Shown: positions 1 to 14,004 of the stretch, piece after piece
Numbering within the stretch: the first letter of the stretch is position 1
Layout of the letters: every line of letters starts with the position of its first letter
NCBI RefSeq assembly: GCF_040802235.1
Contig: NC_133161.1
Coordinates: 14,339,001 to 14,403,000, forward strand
Source of the DNA: Manis javanica
Taxonomy: Eukaryota; Chordata; Mammalia; Pholidota; Manidae
Direction: 5' to 3'
Length of the DNA stretch: 64,000 bases
The notes under the pieces: generated by a model
What the model saw: only the letters and a program-made list of their open reading frames with translations
Told to the model about the DNA's origin: nothing
Databases searched by the model: none
Made by a program: the position numbers and the translations under genes

Positions 1-745
1 CTTCTCTCTTGTGGTAAGCCTGTATTGCTATACACTTTCCTCTTAGAACTGCCTTCACTGTATCCCACAGGTTTTTGGGGTGTTGAGTTGTTTTCATTTC
101 TCTCCATATATTGCTTTATCTCTGTTTTAATTTGGTCATTGATCCATTGATTATTAAGTAGCATGTTGTTAAGCCTCCATGTGTTTGTGGGCTTTTTTGT
201 TTTCTTTGCATAACTTATTTCTAGTTTCATATCTTTGTGGTCTGAAAAGCTGGTTGACACAATTTCAATCTTGTTGAATTTATCAAGGCTCTTTTTGTGG
301 CCTAGTATGTGATCTATTCTGGAAAACGTTCCATGTGCACTTGAGAAGAATGTGTATCCTGCTGCTTTTGGTGGAGTGTTCTGTGCATGTCTGTTAAGTC
401 CATCTGTTCTAATGCATTATTCAGTGCCTCTGTCTCCTTACTTATTTTCTGTCTGGTTTATCTGTCCTTTGGAGTGAGTGTTGTGTTGAAGTCTCCTAAA
501 TTGAATGCATTGCATTCTATTTCCCCCTTTAATTCTGTTAGTATTTGTTTCACATATTTGGGTGCTTCTATATTGGGTGCATAGATATTTATAATGGTTA
601 TATCCTCTTGTTGGACTGACCCCTTTATCATGTAATGTCCTTCTTTGTTTCTTGTTACTTTCCTTGTTTTGAAGTCTATTTTATCTGATACAAGTACTGC
701 AACACCTGCTTTTTTCTCCCTATTATTTGCATGAAATATCTTTTT

Positions 746-937
746 CTACCCCTTCACTTTTAGTCTGTGTATGTCTTTGGGTTTGAAGTGAGTCTCTTGT
801 AGGCAGCATATAGATGGGTCTTGCTTTTTTATCCATTCTGTAACTCTATGTATTTTGATTGGTGCCCTCAGTCCATTTATATTTAAGGTGATTATTGATA
901 GATATGTACTTATTACCATTGCAGGCTTTAGATTCAT
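746..937 (-). pseudogene. L1 ORF2 N-terminus (endonuclease domain), broken
   Basis: The minus-strand translation includes LNINGLRAPIK, RVTEWIKKQDPSICCLQETH and FKPKDIHRLK, the start of the apurinic-type endonuclease domain of L1 ORF2p with the catalytic-site glutamate in the QETHF block. The intact ORF2 would be about 1,275 codons and continue leftward, but the frame is lost after about 63 codons, so no active protein is possible here. Confidence 0.85.
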
Positions 938-999
938 GGTTACTAAAGGTTCAAGGGTAGCTTCTTTACTATCTAATGTTCTAACTTAACTTGCTATTA

Positions 1000-1940
1000 C
1001 AAACACAATCTAAAGGTTGTTTTTTTCCCCCTCCCTTCTTTTTCTTCCTCCTCCATTCTTCATGTATTAGGTGTCATATTCTGTATTCTTTGTGTATCTC
1101 TTTGCTGACTTTGTGGGTAGTTGATTTAATTTTGCACTTGTGTAGTAATTTATTGGTCTACTTCCTTTACCGTGGTTTCATTTTCTCTGGTGACAGCTAT
1201 TAAGCCTTAGAAGCACTACCATCTGTAGCAGTCCCTTTAAAATACACTGTACAGTTGGTTTGTGGAATGTAAATTCCCTCAATTTTTGCTTATCTGGAAA
1301 TTGTTTAATCTCTCCTTCAAATTTAAATGATGATTTTTCCAGGTAGAGTATTCTTGGTTGGAGGCCCTCTGTTTTATTATATTAAATATGTCATAACACT
1401 CCCTTCTGGCTTGTTAAGTTTCTGCTGAGAAGTCTGCTGATAGCCTGATGGGCTTTCCTTTATAAGTGATCTTTTATCTCTCTCTGGCTGCTTTCAGTAC
1501 TCTCTCCTTGTCCTTGATCTTTGCCATTTTAATTATTGTATGTCTTGGTGTTGTCTTCCTAGGGTTCCTTGTCTTGGGAGATCTCTGCATTTCCATGACC
1601 TGAGAGACTATTTCCTTCCCCAGATTGGGGGAGTTTTCAGCAATTATTTTCTCACAGAGACTCTCTATCCCTTTTTCTCCCTTCTTCTTCTTCTGGTACC
1701 CCTATAATGCGAATATTGTTCCATTTGGATTGGTTGCATGGTTCTCTTATTATTCTTTCATTCCTAGAGATCCTTTTATCTCTTTGTGCCTTGGCTTCTT
1801 TGTTTCCCTGTTCTCCAATTTCTATTTCATTTACTGTCTTCTCTACCTCATCTAATCTAGTTTTAAATCCCTCCATTGTATGTTTTATTTCAGATACTGT
1901 ATTTTTGTATTTTTCAAAGTTTCTATCTCTTTGTTGAAGT
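1000..1940 (-). pseudogene. L1 ORF1 remnant
   Basis: The longest surviving piece (about 1,652-1,876, minus) reads through a Glu/Lys-rich coiled-coil stretch into WNNIRIIGVPEEEEG, the junction between coiled coil and RNA-recognition domain of L1 ORF1p. Downstream text (about 1,380-1,620) still resembles the C-terminal domain but in interrupted frames. ORF1p is the trimeric RNA chaperone of L1; this copy is non-functional. Boundaries are approximate. Confidence 0.75.
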
Positions 1941-2519
1941 GTTCCCTCAGATCTTGAATATTTTTCTGTAGCTCCATGAGCATGTTTATGACTTTTATTT
2001 TGAAATCTTTATCAAGAAGATCGGTGATTTCAGTTTCACTAAGCCATCTTTCTGGGCTTTTTCTTATAATTTTGTTCAGACCAAATTACCTTGCTGCTTC
2101 ACTTTTTCAGTGTTTCCTATGGAATAATAACTTTGTGTAGGTGGCACCCTCTAGTGCCCAGAAGCTCGATTTCCTGGGCAGGGTCTCCAGCTGTTGGTGA
2201 GCAGTGGGAGTAGGCCTTTTTTTTTTTTTTGCCTTGTTTGTAGTGAGCTCTGTGGGCTGTCAGCTGATTGTGGGAGCAGGGAAAATACTTTCTGGAGCTG
2301 CTGTGCACCTGCAGCAGTGGTGGGGGTCACAAGCGAGAAGAACCAGCATGCTTTTCTGTGGGGTCTTCTTTTTCTCCAGATGTAGGCAGTCTGTTCTGCA
2401 GTCTTCAGGTTGCTTTTTCAGGATTAGTTGTATTTGCTGTATTTTCATGTTCTTTGTTTTTTTGGGAGGAGGTTTCTGCCTCACTTCTTATGCTGCCATC
2501 TTTTTTTCCTTATTTCAAT

Positions 2520-3030
2520 AATTTAGTCATTAAAAAGCCAAAGAATCCATCCAACTTGCAGCACGGTGGAATGGCTAAGGAGTTGGAAGTGAAGCTGCAC
2601 CCATGGGGAAGGGCCCCACATTACTCCAGCCAGGAGGATGCCAGAGCTCAGGGGGCACAGAGCAAACATGGGGGTTCCTCCTTGAGTTCCTATGAGTCTC
2701 TGATTTCATCCTGTCCCATTGGCTTCTCGCAAATGACAGGCTTTTATCTCTCCTGGCCAGGTCATTGTGACCTTTTAGTTGGTGCTGTCAAGTCAACACA
2801 ACAATGTAATGATAGTGTCTCTCTGGAAGGAAGAGAGTGGAAGTGAGCTCTCTGGTTCTCTTCTTATCAGGGCACGAATCCCATCACGGGCTCCCCTCAG
2901 GACCTCATCTAACACTAATTTCTTCCCAAAGGCCCACCTCCAAATGCCATCACTTTGAGGGGTAGGGTTTCAATATATGAATTTGAGGGGTGCAAAGACA
3001 CAAACATTCCATCCATATCAAATTATTACC
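2520..3030. repeat. Old interspersed repeat, family not named
   Basis: The right half (about 2,850-3,030) matches a text I know from many mammalian interspersed repeats, with phrases such as CCTCATCTAACACTAAT and CACCTCCAAATGCCATCAC followed by a GACACAAACATTC end. It looks like an old LTR or LINE fragment. I cannot assign the family from memory. Confidence 0.45.
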
Positions 3031-3351
3031 TATATGCTTTTGTGATTTGCTTCTTTGGTGTAATATCCTGTTACTCTGATTTATTCTCAATGCTGCTGGT
3101 CGCTATTGTTTGTTCACTTGCATTGATGAATAATATGCAACCACATATTTGTCCTCTTACTGGAACTCCTGCCCTGTGAACAAAGCTGCTGTAGACAATC
3201 TCCTACAGGTACCCTAGGACACACGTGCCCACACCCTCCACCTGAGGGTTGCTCAGATCATAGTTACTGGATCATAGGATGTGTACACCCAGGATTGCAG
3301 CATAAAAATAATCTTCCTGTGCCCAATCTTGCCTGTGGTTGCATCTTGCAG

Positions 3352-3523
3352 AACTGTCTGAAGTGCTGTGGACCATGGTGATGAACATCGGGCTTCGCCT
3401 GCGAGGCTGGGGAGGACTCATTGGGGTTTTTATCATTTTTGCGGTATTTGCTGTCCTGACAGTAGCCATCCTTCTGATCATGGAGGGCCTCTCTGCTTTC
3501 CTGCATGCCCTGCGACTGCACTG
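3352..3523 (+). CDS. ATP6V0A4: ATP6V0A4 penultimate coding exon (V-ATPase a4 subunit)
   Basis: Encodes part of the C-terminal membrane domain of the a4 isoform of the V-ATPase Vo sector, which forms the proton half-channels next to the c-ring; a4 serves apical proton pumps of renal intercalated cells and the inner ear. The exon is 172 bp between a TTGCAG acceptor and a GTAAGG donor. It begins two bases into a codon and ends after TG of a Trp codon completed by the next exon. The peptide includes [20 protein letters not shown], a membrane helix, and [12 protein letters not shown], whose Arg aligns with an essential Arg of yeast Vph1. The [12 protein letters not shown] context fits a4 rather than a1 or a2. 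Upstream exons lie left of the window. Confidence 0.93.
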
Positions 3524-3569
3524 GTAAGGCCGGCTGCACTGCAGAAGCTCTGGGTGCTCTACCGAAACA

Positions 3570-3745
3570 GGACAAACTGTAGGCCCAGCCAGCTAGGTTC
3601 AAATCCTGACCAGTGGCATGACATCGGCAGCTTACATACCTTTATGGGACCTTAGGTGGTATACCTGTTGGTGTAATATTAAGTGATGTAATGCATGTAA
3701 GTGTGTACACATACAATGGTGGCCCTGTAATAAGTGTTACTTTCC
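3570..3745 (+). repeat. MIR SINE fragment
   Basis: Diverged MIR-like core: AGGTTCAAATCCTGACCAGTGGCATGAC-type text followed by the usual 'accttaggtggt' segment, in the ATP6V0A4 last intron. Confidence 0.5.
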
Positions 3746-4680
3746 ATTTACTCCTTTCAAAATGTTCATTTATTATATTACAGCTAGCTTCAAAATAGGG
3801 GACATCTCCACGTGTTGGTAGGATGAGAGATCTGAAACAGGTTCACAGAGGGCATGTGAGCGAATTGGGGCATTTGGTCCTTGTGATGGCAGGAGTTAAA
3901 CCAACAGAACAAACTAGTAAACTCTCTGCAAAGTGGAAACAGAAGGAGGGCATGGGCATAGAGGCTCAGGACTGTCAAAGGTGTGTCTAGAGACTCAGGC
4001 ATCACTAGGTTTACAGATATGAAGACATTTGTTTAGGCTTCTCTTTCTCTCCCAAGTCATATTTCAAGCCAAGAATTTTGAGTGACCGTGCATTCCTTAA
4101 ACCACACAGACTGCCTCCAGCTTTCTGTGATGGCTCCTTCTGTGCCCGCCAGGCATAAAGAAAAGTTTACACTCCATGTATGTAGTTGAAAATCCCAGCA
4201 GCCCATGCCTCAGGTGGTAACATCAATTTTGCCCATGCCACTAAGGAGAAGAACCGTATAACACAATGATAAATGATCATATGGTATCTGTTAGGTAAGT
4301 TATCAAAGTATAAATCAAGGTTCTGATTGTTCTAAAATAGTGTAAACCCTGCAATTTAACATCAGGATAGAGATGAAAAATGGTGAATAACCTTGAGAGG
4401 CATTTTCTCATCACTAGGTCGTCAGACAGGGCTGCACCAAGAGAGCTTCTTTGCTTGTGGGGAGCAGGGGGAAGGTGGTTATGCTGTGCCCTGTGAGGCT
4501 GCTGGCTGGGGCCGGGAGGAAGTGTGGTGGGAGCGGAAAGAGAAGGTGTAAGTGGAGGCAAGAACGGGGTTTACAAAAGCGTCAGAGGCTTTCTGGGGCG
4601 GACTTCCTGGGCTTGTCCTTCTGACTGTGCTTGATTTTACAAATGTTCGGCAGCTGCCGGCCTCTAGCTTACGTGTTTAA

Positions 4681-5110
<430 letters not shown>

Positions 5111-6575
5111 CTTTTCTTTAAGATGTCTTTATTTAAAGTTTTAGGCCAAAGCTAAACAATAGAGTTACACAAACTAATCGCAGAGAAGGATTATGTCTAT
5201 TTCATTCCTTTACTTCCTGCTTCCTCAAACACCCTTTTTCCTTGTCTGAGGTTAAGCTCTACAAGATTAGGAACTTTCTCATGAATTTTCTCTCCAGGTG
5301 GAAAGAATGGGCATCTTCTCTGTTCCTCTGGCTGCAGTGTGGCTCTCTGCCTTGTTAAATCTGTGGAATGAAGTATGACAACATGACATTGTCAGTGATT
5401 CTGTTTACTCTCAATGAACATTATGCCAGAGTAACTGGAGAAGGAGATTTGAAGGCTTAGGCAGGTTGTGGAAAACGGCCCCCCAGCAAGGAGCCCACCA
5501 GGCGGTCTGCCCTGATACTCTGGGTCAGCAGGCCCCAAAGGCATGTCTTAGGCACCTGAATCAGCACCTTCTAAGAGCCAGGTGTAGAATAAGATTTGTT
5601 CCATTAACTGTTTAGTCTGAATGACTTTTATTCACATTAATTATAATATCTATGGTAACTATACTGGTAGGATTTCATTAACATTATAGTGCTTTGTGAT
5701 GTATGAAGCACTTTCATATAGTATCTAGTTCTTAATGAGATTCCAGAAGATCTGACCAAATTCAAAATCGCCTTTTGGGTAGATAATGTTTTCACCTCCC
5801 GTCTGTGCTTCTGTGCGGTGGGGTGGACTGGTGCTCATGCTCACACCCAAGGAAGCTTCCGTGTCACCTTCCACATCAGTGTTGTGGCTTGTCCGGTACG
5901 ATTAGAGGCACGTTCAGATGCTCAACAAATATTCATTTAATGACTGATACTTAATAGTTAAAACAATGATAACTGAACTCAGATGATGTATCATTGAGTT
6001 CCAGTGCTGACGCTATCAGGTGTGCCCATGGGCAGGACATGGAGTTGTGCCCCTCAGGGCCAACCAGGGACAGTGATCCCCACCTCTCTGGGCCGTGGAA
6101 GGGGTCATGAAAAGCTGGACATGGATGAGGTACTCAGTCAGTGACACTGATCAAAGGACAGACAGGCTAACGCAGTCTGTAAATGGTGGTTGTCGGTTCC
6201 TAAGTCCTCCATGCCTCCAGAGCCACTGGGCGCTTTCAAGGTTCTCAGCTCATTACTGCCCTTCTCAACAACTATCTAAAAACATGCTGATTAGACGGGT
6301 CACCAGCATTTCGCTCTTGAACTCTAAACGGTGATGTCTGTGAGAGAATGTTTGAAAGGGCAAAGCTTCCCTCTGTCCCTTCCCTAGACCCTTGCTCTTC
6401 CAGTAATCCCTCCGGCCTTCCTGAGAATCATGTACTGGTTTCTTCTGAGGTTTGCAGCCTCTTTCTGCCGCAATGAGAGATCTAATTTCCCCATTAGAAA
6501 TGGATCAGGTGAAAGGCTGCTGAAAAGGAGGTGTGACCTGGATGTCACTCATTCGCCCAGGATGCAAGGTCGTTC
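5111..6575. other. Intergenic interval ATP6V0A4-SVOPL
   Basis: No exon-like reading frame with splice sites seen. Contains moderately conserved-looking unique sequence and a MIR-like stretch at about 6,010-6,130 (summary phrase: GACAGTGATCCCCACCTCTC). Nothing else recognised. Confidence 0.6.
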
Positions 6576-6647
6576 TTTAAATACTCCTGCTCACAGAACT
6601 GGGCTGAAAGGGGAGGAGAAGACCTGCGGGGCCGGCTTCTTGGGAAG
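6576..6647 (+). promoter_or_regulatory. SVOPL: Candidate SVOPL promoter and non-coding first exon
   Basis: A TATA-like TTTAAATA (6,576-6,583) is followed about 65 bases later by a near-ideal 5' splice site, GGGAAG|GTAAGT, with the exon end at 6,647. The position, just downstream of ATP6V0A4 and upstream of the first coding exon, fits a 5' non-coding exon of SVOPL. No transcript evidence can be read from DNA alone, so this is inference from site spacing. Confidence 0.3.
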
Positions 6648-9358
6648 GTAAGTCTAGAAGCCATGAGAGGCCATCGGTGGTCCAGCTTCTGTGTGAGAGT
6701 CGGCTGCAGTAAGGGGGGAAATGAACCCCAAACTGGAAAGCTTTCTAAGGAATATCAGAGGTAAGAAATTTGATGGGCAACATGGATCTGGATTTATTTT
6801 TCCTGCTTTGGGAGTTGGAGGGGAGGAGTTTGACCATTAATGCTTGACTGAAGGCGACCGGAATGAAAACTTCACTCTTGTTGCTGATGATGTGGCAAAA
6901 CAAATTATATCCGACTCAGATGTTCAGTTTTAGAAAGACTTGCAGAGGTCCAGTTATTTCTGCCTAAAAAATTCAGTATAGCAAAATGTAATAGAATAAA
7001 ATGTCCATCAGTCCATTAGAACTTGTTTTAATGAAGCTTGAATTCCCATCTGAGCCTTTTGAGTTTCACAGTAAATCCCCAGTATGTCAGCTATTATCAG
7101 AGTTTTTTGGAAGGTAGGGCATGAGTTACTCTCATCGTAGTTTCTAAGAAACTGTTGGTGAGGGATGTGAAGCATTTTTCCCCAGGTTATTCCCATTTTC
7201 TTGAATCGGTCTGACTGATTGTCCATCCTTGCCCTTCCCAGGTTTGAAGGAATTCAGACTGACTTAGGGAACCCAACCCAGAAAATGTCAACCCAGCTGT
7301 CCCAACATTCCATTTCAGAGTTGAGATTACAAACTCTTATCTCAATAATGTACTTTATTATCCATCTCTGTAAAACATTTTATCCTGTTTTTTTTTTGTG
7401 AAAACTTCTTTATGAAACTTTTGACTGAAACTCTAGAAGACACTAAGAGAATACTTCCATATCAGTCAACTGTGAGTTAGTGTGTGGGGGCCCTTTTAAT
7501 GACGTGGTGTGTAAGCCCTTCTGCAGTGCACAGATATGAACACCCAACTCTGATAACCTCCTGCCATTACCTCTGTGCTCCCCACCCAGCATGCTCCCAC
7601 CCAAAGAATCCTGTTCGTGAAAGCCTTGTATAACCTAACAGGGCAGGAATGAGAACTTTCTCTGATGTGAGTGATTGGTACATTTGTTTCTCCCATCCCT
7701 TGGCCACCTCCCGTGATGCTGGGAACCCACCGGGGCCTTGACTATCTGAGGGCTGGTGCTAAAAAGATTGATGTTATAATTGGTGACAACGAACACCGCA
7801 AGGCCAGCCCTGTTCCTCCGAGTGGAGCTAGAGTGAGTCACACTTCATTGCCCCCCTTTTTCTCTACTGCCCCCTCATTCCTGCACCAACTGCAGTTTGG
7901 AGGGTTTTCTTTCTGTAAAATATGCTGATTTTACAATAAAGCAATGTAGAAGATTACAGGCGTGTTTCAGTGGAAATTACCCATTTCATTGTGCCTTTTG
8001 TAAGATGAGGTGACCAGTTTGGATGAATGTTGGTGTTATTTATCTGGTTAGAGAGGTTTTTAGGTCTTTCCAATAGTGCTGTAGCCTATTGGAAATGTTA
8101 AGGTTTCCTAACACCACTTAAGTGTATCCTTGAAATAAAATCAGTCTATTTCAGAAAACAAGTAACTTTTTTTCCATTTGGGTAGCTTTTCACTTGAGCC
8201 CAAAGTATTCTAATGTTAGTGGCTTCTTAATAATAAATGCCTTTGGAGAGCCATACATTTGATCATTCTGAAGACACTTAAAAATTTACCCTGAGTGTAT
8301 CTGTTTTGTGATTATGTTGACGTTTCAGACATTTAGTTGATCCCTTTATTCAGAGATGAGAGAAGTACTCCCACGAGCGCTTATGCTGCAGTGGGCACTG
8401 TGCCATATGATACAGACATTACTCCATTGAACCCTCATACCGTGCTTGAGAGGAAGCTTATCAGTTAAGAACTGCACACGACTGCCTGGTCCAAGGGCAG
8501 TGGCACTTACAATTGATTGACCAACGGCCAGTTACAGATTTTCTTGTTCATTCTCCACTCCTACTACTTCACTTGATAGCCTAAAAAAAAATTGCACACA
8601 ACTGCAAGTAACAGACCAGAAATAGCAGCATCTTATGTGAAGAGAGCTTTATATTTTTTTCCCATGTAAAAGACACCTAGAGGTAAGCAGTCCAAGGTTG
8701 TAGAAGAGGTCCCAGGCTTTTTCTAGTTTACGCTCTGCCAGACTTGCCCAAAGGTTCCATCTTTCCATCCTCCCATTTGTACCATGACCCAAGATGCCTG
8801 CTGAAGTGCCAGCCATCATGTCTCTGATCCAGGGAGGAGGGAGGAGGAAGGGGGAGGGCTGGGCAGGGACGCGTTTTCTCAGAAGCCCCCTCCCCCAGCC
8901 ACCTCACCTGCATCTTGGTGACCAGTAAGGTACAAGGGGAGAATTGTTTCTGGGAAGGCCACCAGAGATTTCTCCCACAGGGGGCTAAGTATCATTTTTT
9001 TTTTTCAGATGAGGAAACAGAAGGAATGAAATCTGGAATCCAATGTCAGTCTCACCAGGGCTACTGATTTCCTTCCTCCCTTCTTCCTCTTTCTTCTCCC
9101 TCCTTATCACCTCTTGTCCCTCTTCCCTTCTTCCCTCCCTCTCCCTGCCCTTTCTTCCTTCTTTATTTGTTTGTTAATTTAATAGGTATAAAATAAGATT
9201 TTTTTATTATTTAATGCCAGTAATTACAGAAGATGAACAACATTCCAGTTTTGTTTACAATTTATGTATCTTCTTATGATATATAATTAATAAATTAGGA
9301 TCTTAGTTTTTTCTTGTAATTTGTGGTTTATAACTACTACAGACATTTATGTGGTACA

Positions 9359-9382
9359 TGTATATGTGTGTGTGTGTGTGTT
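9359..9382 (+). repeat. (TG)n microsatellite
   Basis: Short TG dinucleotide run with one flanking TA unit. Confidence 0.8.
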
Positions 9383-12300
9383 TGCAAATGGCTTTTCTTG
9401 TTCTAATTTTTGAAACTCTAAAGTATAAAACTTACCATTGTATCAATCTTAAAATGAACAATTCGGTGGCACTGTATGATTTATTTAGTTATGCAATGTT
9501 GACGACCACCAGCACCATCAAACAGAGCCTTGTGTACCAGCCCACCTGGCAGACTTCTGTCCCATCAGCGATATGATTGTCTCCAGGTCAGATGCCCATC
9601 CCTCACCCAGTGGGTCATGGCCAGTGACGGAGGGCAGGTGGGGGCATATGGCACAGGCCTGCCTAGGACAGTGGCCTAGGGAGCAGTGAGAGCACATGTC
9701 AGCTACACACTGGCTCATTTTTTTTCCCCAATAAACGAAACAGCCTTTTTAAAAATTCAAACAATGCAGAGAAGTATAAAGAAAGGGAACAAAAGCCCTA
9801 CATTCTATCTGCCATCGTAATTCTTTCCTCACCTTTTCCTCTTGGCCAGATCCTACTCGTCCTCCGGGTCTCAGATTAGGTTTGCCTGCAGAAGCCTCTC
9901 TCGGTCCCAGGACTCGTTAGAGCAGCGCCTGCCCTTGTTGCCAGAGCAACCTCCGCTTAACCCTGGGACCACAAGGTTCCCGCAGGAATGTGTACCTTCC
10001 TTGCCCATGAGACTGTGCATTCTTTGGGGGCAGGGGCCCTTTGCATTATATTTTATTGTCTGATAGTGGTAGTGCTCTGCAAATATTTGTCGAAAGACAA
10101 AACCGAGTTCCAGACATCCTTCCTGAAATCTCTATGTGGTTATGTATTGAAGTGAAATTTTAAAAGCTGGGATCCTCCTGCACATATACATTATGGATAC
10201 ACGTACACGGTATGCATACATATCGGAAAATGTTTTCAACCCTAACCTTTTCACTTACGAGCTTTTGAATGGTGTTCTGTTATAGGAATATATTATAATT
10301 TGGCCATTTCTCTACTGGTGGGCATTTAGGTTGAACCCAATTCTTCTGGGTGAAAGAACAAGAGATGTTAAAACAATAGTGTGGTGACTGTCCCTATACG
10401 TATCTTTGTCCATTGCATTGACTATCTCATCAGAATGAATTACAGGTGTGAAATTGCTTAATCGACATTCTTTCATCTTTGCCTAATGGCCTTCTGGAAA
10501 GGTTGTAGCAATGTATCTCCCTACCAATAGTTTGAGTGCCTATTTCCCTTACATTGGATATAATTAATATTTAAGATTTTTGAAAATCTAATAGAGGAAA
10601 ATGATAACTCATTTTAATTTGAAGGTATGGTAACAAGTTAGGCTGAACGTAACTTCTCAGATTTATCAGCCACTGTGTTTATTCTTCTGTGTTGGTCCAT
10701 CGTATCTTGGCCTCTCCGTTGTTCTCTTCCTTGTCACACATGTAGGTTTCAGATACTCTGGCTTTGTTTACATTATTTAATTTTATAATGTTTTAATTGA
10801 AGTAATAATTGCATATGACACCAAATTAAATCATGGGATGAATTTATAACCAAAAGGATCTCCTGTCTGGACTTTCTCTATCCCCAGAGAAATTATTTTT
10901 GTTTTTAGTTTCACTGATTATCTATATAGTTAAAACAACATAGTTGTACCTTATTTTTTCATTTATCAACTTAAGACAGTATCAATCCATCATTGCCTAT
11001 GAAACACGAGGGTTTATTGTCATAATTGCCTCTTTGCCGTATTCTCCCACTATTTTGTAAATATCTGTTTCTAAATCCAATAACAAATGTTTTTCATGTC
11101 AATAAATCTCTGCATAAATATAATTTTAAATGCTGGATGTATCCTTAGTTTATATAATCATTCCCTCTTTACATTTAGGTTGTTTCCAATTTGTCATTGT
11201 TAAAGTAGATTTGGATAAACTTTTTTGAATAAACATGTTTTCCATGTTTGGGATATTTCCTTGGGACAGATTCCTAGAACTGGAACTACTAGTTCAGATG
11301 ATACTAGTTTTTAAAGCTTTTGATACATTGCCAAGTTGACACAAACTATTTGAAAGGCATAGAATAATGGTTTTTCAGGTGGGGGCTAGTAAGACACTCA
11401 TTGTATCAGGATCACCTATAAAAATTTTGCAAGCCACACATGTCCCTCTATACTACCTCCTACTTCAGGTTGAAAATCACTACTAAGGAAGGAACAATAT
11501 GGGCTTTGGGGCAGTGGTGTGCTGGTAAATATTTAATAACAGGCTCTCAGAAAAATAAAGTGCCTTAATTTGCAGTGTTCACCAGTTTTCCTGGTGTAAA
11601 TATTTCCACCATGGCTGGCTTTAAATGATCAATGTGATGTTATTGAATACAGAATTGGGAAGAGACGGGCACAATCAGCTCTCAGAGCTGGTGGGAACTG
11701 GCTCCAGCACACCACGGCACCCTTTCACGCCTGGCTTGCACACCATCGAGTCCTTCATGCATGCGTGTATTCGTTCCCTTTCACCCACATCCCAAGTTCT
11801 CATTCCTTTACCCCATAGGTAGTCACTGTAATTGAGTTTTCATGTATCTATGTAAAACATAAAATGTATGGTTTGGGGTATGTATTTTTATTTTGCATAA
11901 GTGGTGTTATGTCGATTTTTCCTTACTCTTAGTTATTCTCTTATATTATTTTTGGAATTGTAAATATTGGGGTTCTGATGCTGATTCTGTAGGTGGGATG
12001 CTGCCCCCACCTCCATCTTTTCTCACAGCCTTCTACATCTCATCTTTGTCCCCTGTGATTTTACTGTCACATTGTCACAGGGATTAACATTTCCATTCAC
12101 TTCTGAAATTGCAATCAAGTTTATGTGTTTTATTCAAATACTGACTCTAAAGTTGTAAATGAATAAGCCTTTTTGTGTGACCATGTAAATATTGCTCACT
12201 CTAGGGCCAAGTGTTATATGCAAAGATTACATTTATTTCTCTGGAGGTCCGATGTCATGACCAAAAGGAATTCTCTTTTCTTTATCTCATCACATGCGTA

Positions 12301-12959
12301 AAAACATGTCACATTTTAGTTTTCTTCATATTATGGAAACAAAATCATATGAGTCTCCTCTTCAATCAAGAAAAACATGAAATCACAAATGGGAATCTCC
12401 CTTTCTGGAATCAGTTTTAATTCAAGAAAACTATGAAGCAATTATCTTGGACCTCACACCTTTTGCCAGGCCCTCTGTGATGAATCACTTATCTTTGCTG
12501 ATAAGAGAAGGGAAGAATGTAGGCTACTTATGACCCAGGGAGCTACCTGATCCGCTTAAAACACACATATTAAAACTTGTTCTGCTCAATGGTAAGTGGA
12601 AGATGCCCTAGGTTTCTTGTCTTGCCACTTGATACAAAAAGAAGACTTGCTGAAGACTGTTTTATTACTGCTCTAAAACTTAAGTCATTATGACTGTTAA
12701 AATTGTAAAACATGTTTAGGTTGTTATGAGAAGTCATAAAACTTCACTGGTAGAAGAGATTAAGTGTTGATTGAAGACTGAGCTTCCTGTTAAGCATTTT
12801 TGTTGTAACTGAACTTAAAATGAACTTGGATTAAAAAAAAATTATTCTCCCATCAGACTAAATTGTGTAATTCTCTAACCCTGTAAATGGCTAGAATTAC
12901 TTGTGGTTTTTAAGTTTGTTGCCATGATTTGCATTGCTATGTTTTTTGGGGAAAAAAAT

Positions 12960-13065
12960 TGATATAACTGACATACAATAAAATTCGCCATTTTAAAGTG
13001 TGTAATTCAGTAATTTTTAGTATAGTCACAAGGTTGTACCACCATCACCACTATCTAATTCTCAC
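12960..13065 (+). repeat. L1M-type 3' UTR fragment
   Basis: Contains ACATACAATAAAATTCGCC and TGTACCACCATCACCACTA, typical of the conserved 3' UTR text of old mammalian L1 families. A sister fragment is at 35,295-35,560. Confidence 0.7.
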
Positions 13066-13729
13066 TGAATGGTTTTGTTTTCATCTTGTGATTAAGTTAG
13101 ATCTGTTACAAGGTTCATCTTCCATCTAGAAATGTGATATTCAGTCATTGCCAATTTTTGATGTATACTGAAGTACCTTTTGCAATCAAGAGATGATTTT
13201 TCTCCAGCTACTGTACTAAAAGTGTTAATTATCAGGTAAAGAACATCCCTCCAAAGAGTGTTTGGACAGTGTCTGGAAAGCAAGTAGTGGAGGTTCCAGA
13301 ACAGTATGCATGACTTTCAGGCTCTCTGATGGGCTGAGAGACCAATTATTGTTACTTTTTACACTCTGTAAAAATAAGAATTTTTTGTACTTTTCATAGT
13401 CTCCCTTGGGAAAGAGGATTTCACGAACTTATTTCTGAGCATTATTGATCTGTCTCCCATACGGGAATATTTTTGTCTCTGACAGCATTTTAAGAAAACA
13501 AATAGGTATCTGCTTTACAGTAAAGTGTTTTTTGTGTGTCTCTTTGCTGTCCCCAACTAAATTAAAAGCTCCTTAGGGCAGGAAACATGTCAGACCTTCC
13601 TTTGAAGCCTCCACAGGAGCCCACACAGATCAAGGCAGAGAGCTGGCACTTAGCAGACATTGATGACCTTGACGTACCGCTGCGCATCTGCTCTGTGGCT
13701 ATTTCTATGTTCTGGGAAAAGGAAACCTT

Positions 13730-13830
13730 TGAGTTTGGATTCTGCTACTTCCTAGAGGTTTGACAATGGAAAAGTAATTAGAGAATCTCAGAACCTCGTT
13801 TTTCACTCTATTTTGAAAGATGTTGCATAC
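13730..13830 (+). repeat. MIR SINE fragment
   Basis: Diverged MIR core: 'gattctgctacttcctagag' through 'gaatctcagaacctcg', in sense orientation. Confidence 0.55.
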
Positions 13831-14004
13831 CTCCAAAAGCAGATCCTCCTTCAATAATTTTCAACATATGGCCCTTCTTTTTTCATCTAGACATCCATTT
13901 CTTATACACCCTATTTCCACTCTACCGTTGAATAATTTTCAAATGGAACCTGGACATCATATCATTTTCTCTCTAAATGTTTTAGTATGTATCCCTAAAA
14001 TACA

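Larger units (their letters stand above)
1..2519 (-). mobile_element. L1 (LINE-1), 5' portion, antisense
   Basis: Read on the minus strand, this is the 5' part of an L1 retrotransposon: 5' UTR (about 1,950-2,519), ORF1 region (about 1,000-1,940), then the start of ORF2 running off the left edge. The 5' boundary near 2,519 is placed where L1-like text gives way to unrelated sequence. ORF1 and ORF2 are broken by stops and frameshifts, so the copy is dead. It lies upstream of the ATP6V0A4 exons in opposite orientation, presumably in an intron of that gene. The same ORF2 region appears again at 54.3-55.1 kb. Confidence 0.9.

Noticed and set aside
2268-2846. 192-codon plus-strand open frame
   Set aside because: Spans the boundary between antisense L1 5' UTR and another repeat; composition is that of the repeats, not of a gene.
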